A DNA stretch of 64,000 nt, from assembly GCF_019656455.1 (NCBI RefSeq), contig NZ_BPMK01000012.1, positions 62,001 through 126,000 on the forward strand, written 5' to 3'. Position numbers and translations under genes: made by a program. How positions within the stretch are numbered: the first letter of the stretch is position 1; the number at the start of each line of letters is the position of its first letter. Shown here in pieces: positions 62,795 through 64,000 of this stretch. The stretch comes from Noviherbaspirillum aridicola (GTDB lineage: Bacteria; Pseudomonadota; Gammaproteobacteria; Burkholderiales; Burkholderiaceae_D). The notes under the pieces are model-generated. The model had not been told where the DNA came from, made no database searches, and saw nothing but the letters and a program-made list of their open reading frames with translations.

Positions 62795-63793
62795 ATGGCT
62801 GGCTACGACGGCTTTCTGGAAGGCGGGGATGTGCGGACCGGCTACATCTCCGGCAAGACCTTCAGGAACAAACCGGTCCGGTACACCGCGGTCAACGGCC
62901 TCGCGGTGTACGAGGGATGCATCGTGCTCGGCACCGTGGAGGAAATGGAAAGACGCGCGGCGGCCATCCGCGCGGGCGGCGATGACGGCATCGACCGTGG
63001 CGTCGCTATCACCGGCGACCAGTACCGGTGGCCGAACGGGGTGATGCCGTATGACATCGACCCCGGTCTGCCGAACCAGAACAGGGTGACCGACGCCATC
63101 GCGCACTGGGAAGCCAACACCGGCATCCGCTTCATCCGACGCACCAGCGCCAACGCCGCCCAGTACCCCGACTATGTGTACTTCACCGCCGCCGGCGGCT
63201 GCTGGTCCCATGTCGGGCGGCGCGGCGGTCGCCAGGACCTGAGCCTGGACAGCGGATGCTCGACCGGCAATGCCATCCATGAAATCGGTCATGCGCTCGG
63301 CCTCTGGCACGAACAGAGCCGGGAGGACAGGAATCGCTTCGTGCGCATCCGCTACGAAAACATCGAGGCGGGACGCGAACACAACTTCGACCAGCAGATC
63401 ACGGACGGCGACGACATCGGCGCCTACGACTACGGCTCGATCATGCACTACGGGGCGTATGCGTTCTCGAAGAACAATCAGCCGACCATCGAGCCGCTGC
63501 AATCCGGCGTGACCATCGGCCAGCGCAACGGACTGAGCGCCGGCGACATCGCCGCCATCCACGCGATCTACCGGCTGTGGCATTACAACCGGCGCGTCTG
63601 GAACACCTTCGCGTCCAGCGACTCGCAGAATGCCTGGGCCAACGTCGAGGGTCTGGGCTGGCGCAAGCTCCGTCCGAATGCCAGGGACGGCGTGACCAAC
63701 ATGTTTGCGGCGTGCTGCGAGGCGCTCGCGGGCAATCAGCGCGTCCATGTCTTCGCCGACGGCCAGGACATGTCCATCATGTACTTTGCATAG
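62795..63793 (+). CDS. Astacin (M12A) metalloprotease with the shared C-terminal domain
   Basis: This 332-residue protein starts at 62795 with AGGAGGAG upstream. The astacin zinc site is complete: His162, Glu163, His166 and His172 in HEIGHALGLWHEQ, and the Met-turn SIMHYG with Met217 and Tyr219. The N-terminus (residues 1-85) is soluble with no signal peptide, followed by RWPNGVMPYDID where the mature enzyme usually begins. So residues 1-~85 look like a propeptide. The last ~70 residues repeat the unknown domain (FASSDSQNAWANVEGLGW, DGVTNMFAACCEAL). Confidence 0.93.
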   Translation: MAGYDGFLEGGDVRTGYISGKTFRNKPVRYTAVNGLAVYEGCIVLGTVEEMERRAAAIRAGGDDGIDRGVAITGDQYRWPNGVMPYDIDPGLPNQNRVTDAIAHWEANTGIRFIRRTSANAAQYPDYVYFTAAGGCWSHVGRRGGRQDLSLDSGCSTGNAIHEIGHALGLWHEQSREDRNRFVRIRYENIEAGREHNFDQQITDGDDIGAYDYGSIMHYGAYAFSKNNQPTIEPLQSGVTIGQRNGLSAGDIAAIHAIYRLWHYNRRVWNTFASSDSQNAWANVEGLGWRKLRPNARDGVTNMFAACCEALAGNQRVHVFADGQDMSIMYFA

Positions 63794-63806
63794 AGGAGAG
63801 ACATCC

Positions 63807-64000
63807 ATGAATCCGCATATCGTCCTCAATTTCAATCTGTCCGCCGACGCCGCGCGCGTTGCCTCGGACGAGCGGTCCCGATCCATGGACGGCGATTTGC
63901 CCACGCCCTTCACCGCCGGCAATGGCGGCAATGCCGCCGCCGGCGGGGAGGCGCAGTCGTCCGCTGCGCAGGAGGATCTGCCGACACCCTTCGATTTCCC
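63807..64000 (+). CDS. Start of a protein with DLPTPF motifs (partial)
   Basis: An AGAGGAGAG site precedes the ATG at 63807, 13 bases after the astacin stop. The visible 64 residues open MNPHIVLNFNLSADAARVAS and are then low-complexity (GNGGNAAAGG). They contain the motif DLPTPF twice, each time after an acidic residue. There is no signal peptide. The gene runs past the window end. I do not recognise it; its place suggests it belongs to the protease cluster. Confidence 0.75.
   Translation, partial: MNPHIVLNFNLSADAARVASDERSRSMDGDLPTPFTAGNGGNAAAGGEAQSSAAQEDLPTPFDF

Noticed and set aside
60719-63931. 1070-codon open frame on the minus strand across the protease cluster
   Set aside because: It is antisense to three genes with clear motifs; its product is His/Arg/Val/Asp-rich without domains. 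It is a by-product of high GC.
1-64000. tRNA/rRNA genes, CRISPR arrays, insertion sequences, prophage or attachment sites
   Set aside because: I looked for T-loop motifs, regularly spaced repeats, transposase or integrase motifs and found none that hold up.

Overview
The window is high-GC (roughly two thirds G+C) bacterial chromosome with dense, mostly directional gene packing. Gene content points to a betaproteobacterium of the order Burkholderiales, probably near Oxalobacteraceae (inference). Support comes from a DUF4148 protein, several chemoreceptors ending in a WEEF/WETF pentapeptide, a LysG/LysE pair, a CYP152 peroxygenase, an OlsB-type acyltransferase and many small lipoproteins. I see no tRNA, rRNA, CRISPR array, transposase, integrase or prophage gene. 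It reads as ordinary chromosome with some accessory islands.

Layout. 0-13.5 kb: end of an acyl-CoA ligase, an NHL-repeat lipoprotein, a RutG-type pyrimidine permease, a class II aldolase-family protein, a DUF4148 protein, a three-repeat lipoprotein, small proteins, a LysR regulator divergent from an SbtA-type bicarbonate transporter, and a coupled FecR-like/CHASE2-cyclase pair. 13.8-20.8 kb: cold-shock protein, an operon of acyl-CoA ligase, branched-chain-type solute-binding protein and enoyl-CoA hydratase, an NlpC/P60 lipoprotein, and the LysG/LysE pair. 20.9-26.6 kb: CBS and SRPBCC proteins with low-complexity tails, a class A penicillin-binding protein, glyoxalase I. 26.7-34.1 kb: a hybrid kinase, HPt protein and HTH-REC regulator forming a phosphorelay, then CheW, a chemoreceptor and an Aer-like receptor. 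34.1-36.4 kb: a TPP riboswitch in front of a TonB-dependent receptor.

36.4-43.1 kb is the most coherent accessory region. It holds an OlsB-type ornithine-lipid acyltransferase, a PlcP-type metallophosphoesterase, an MGDG-synthase-type glycosyltransferase and a small membrane protein. A good 11-bp-period PhoB-box array lies in front of the phosphoesterase and a weaker one in front of olsB. The best reading is a phosphate-starvation membrane-lipid remodelling locus. An M14-type hydrolase, an alpha/beta hydrolase and an FRG-domain protein sit within it.

43.3-60.5 kb: cyanase, a GST-like protein, a chemoreceptor, an HTH protein, a NadR-type kinase with PnuC, uracil phosphoribosyltransferase, a Ser/Gly/Thr-repeat secreted protein, an exported methyltransferase-like protein, an APC permease, a CYP152 peroxygenase, a NarL-type two-component pair, and a second CheW/chemoreceptor pair with a clear terminator. 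60.9-64 kb: an unusual run made of an M6 metalloprotease, a frameshifted stand-alone copy of a small domain, an astacin (M12A) metalloprotease and the start of a protein with DLPTPF motifs. Both proteases lack a visible signal peptide and end in the same roughly 70-residue domain that the broken middle gene encodes alone. I do not recognise this domain, and the cluster is the best candidate here for an undescribed system.
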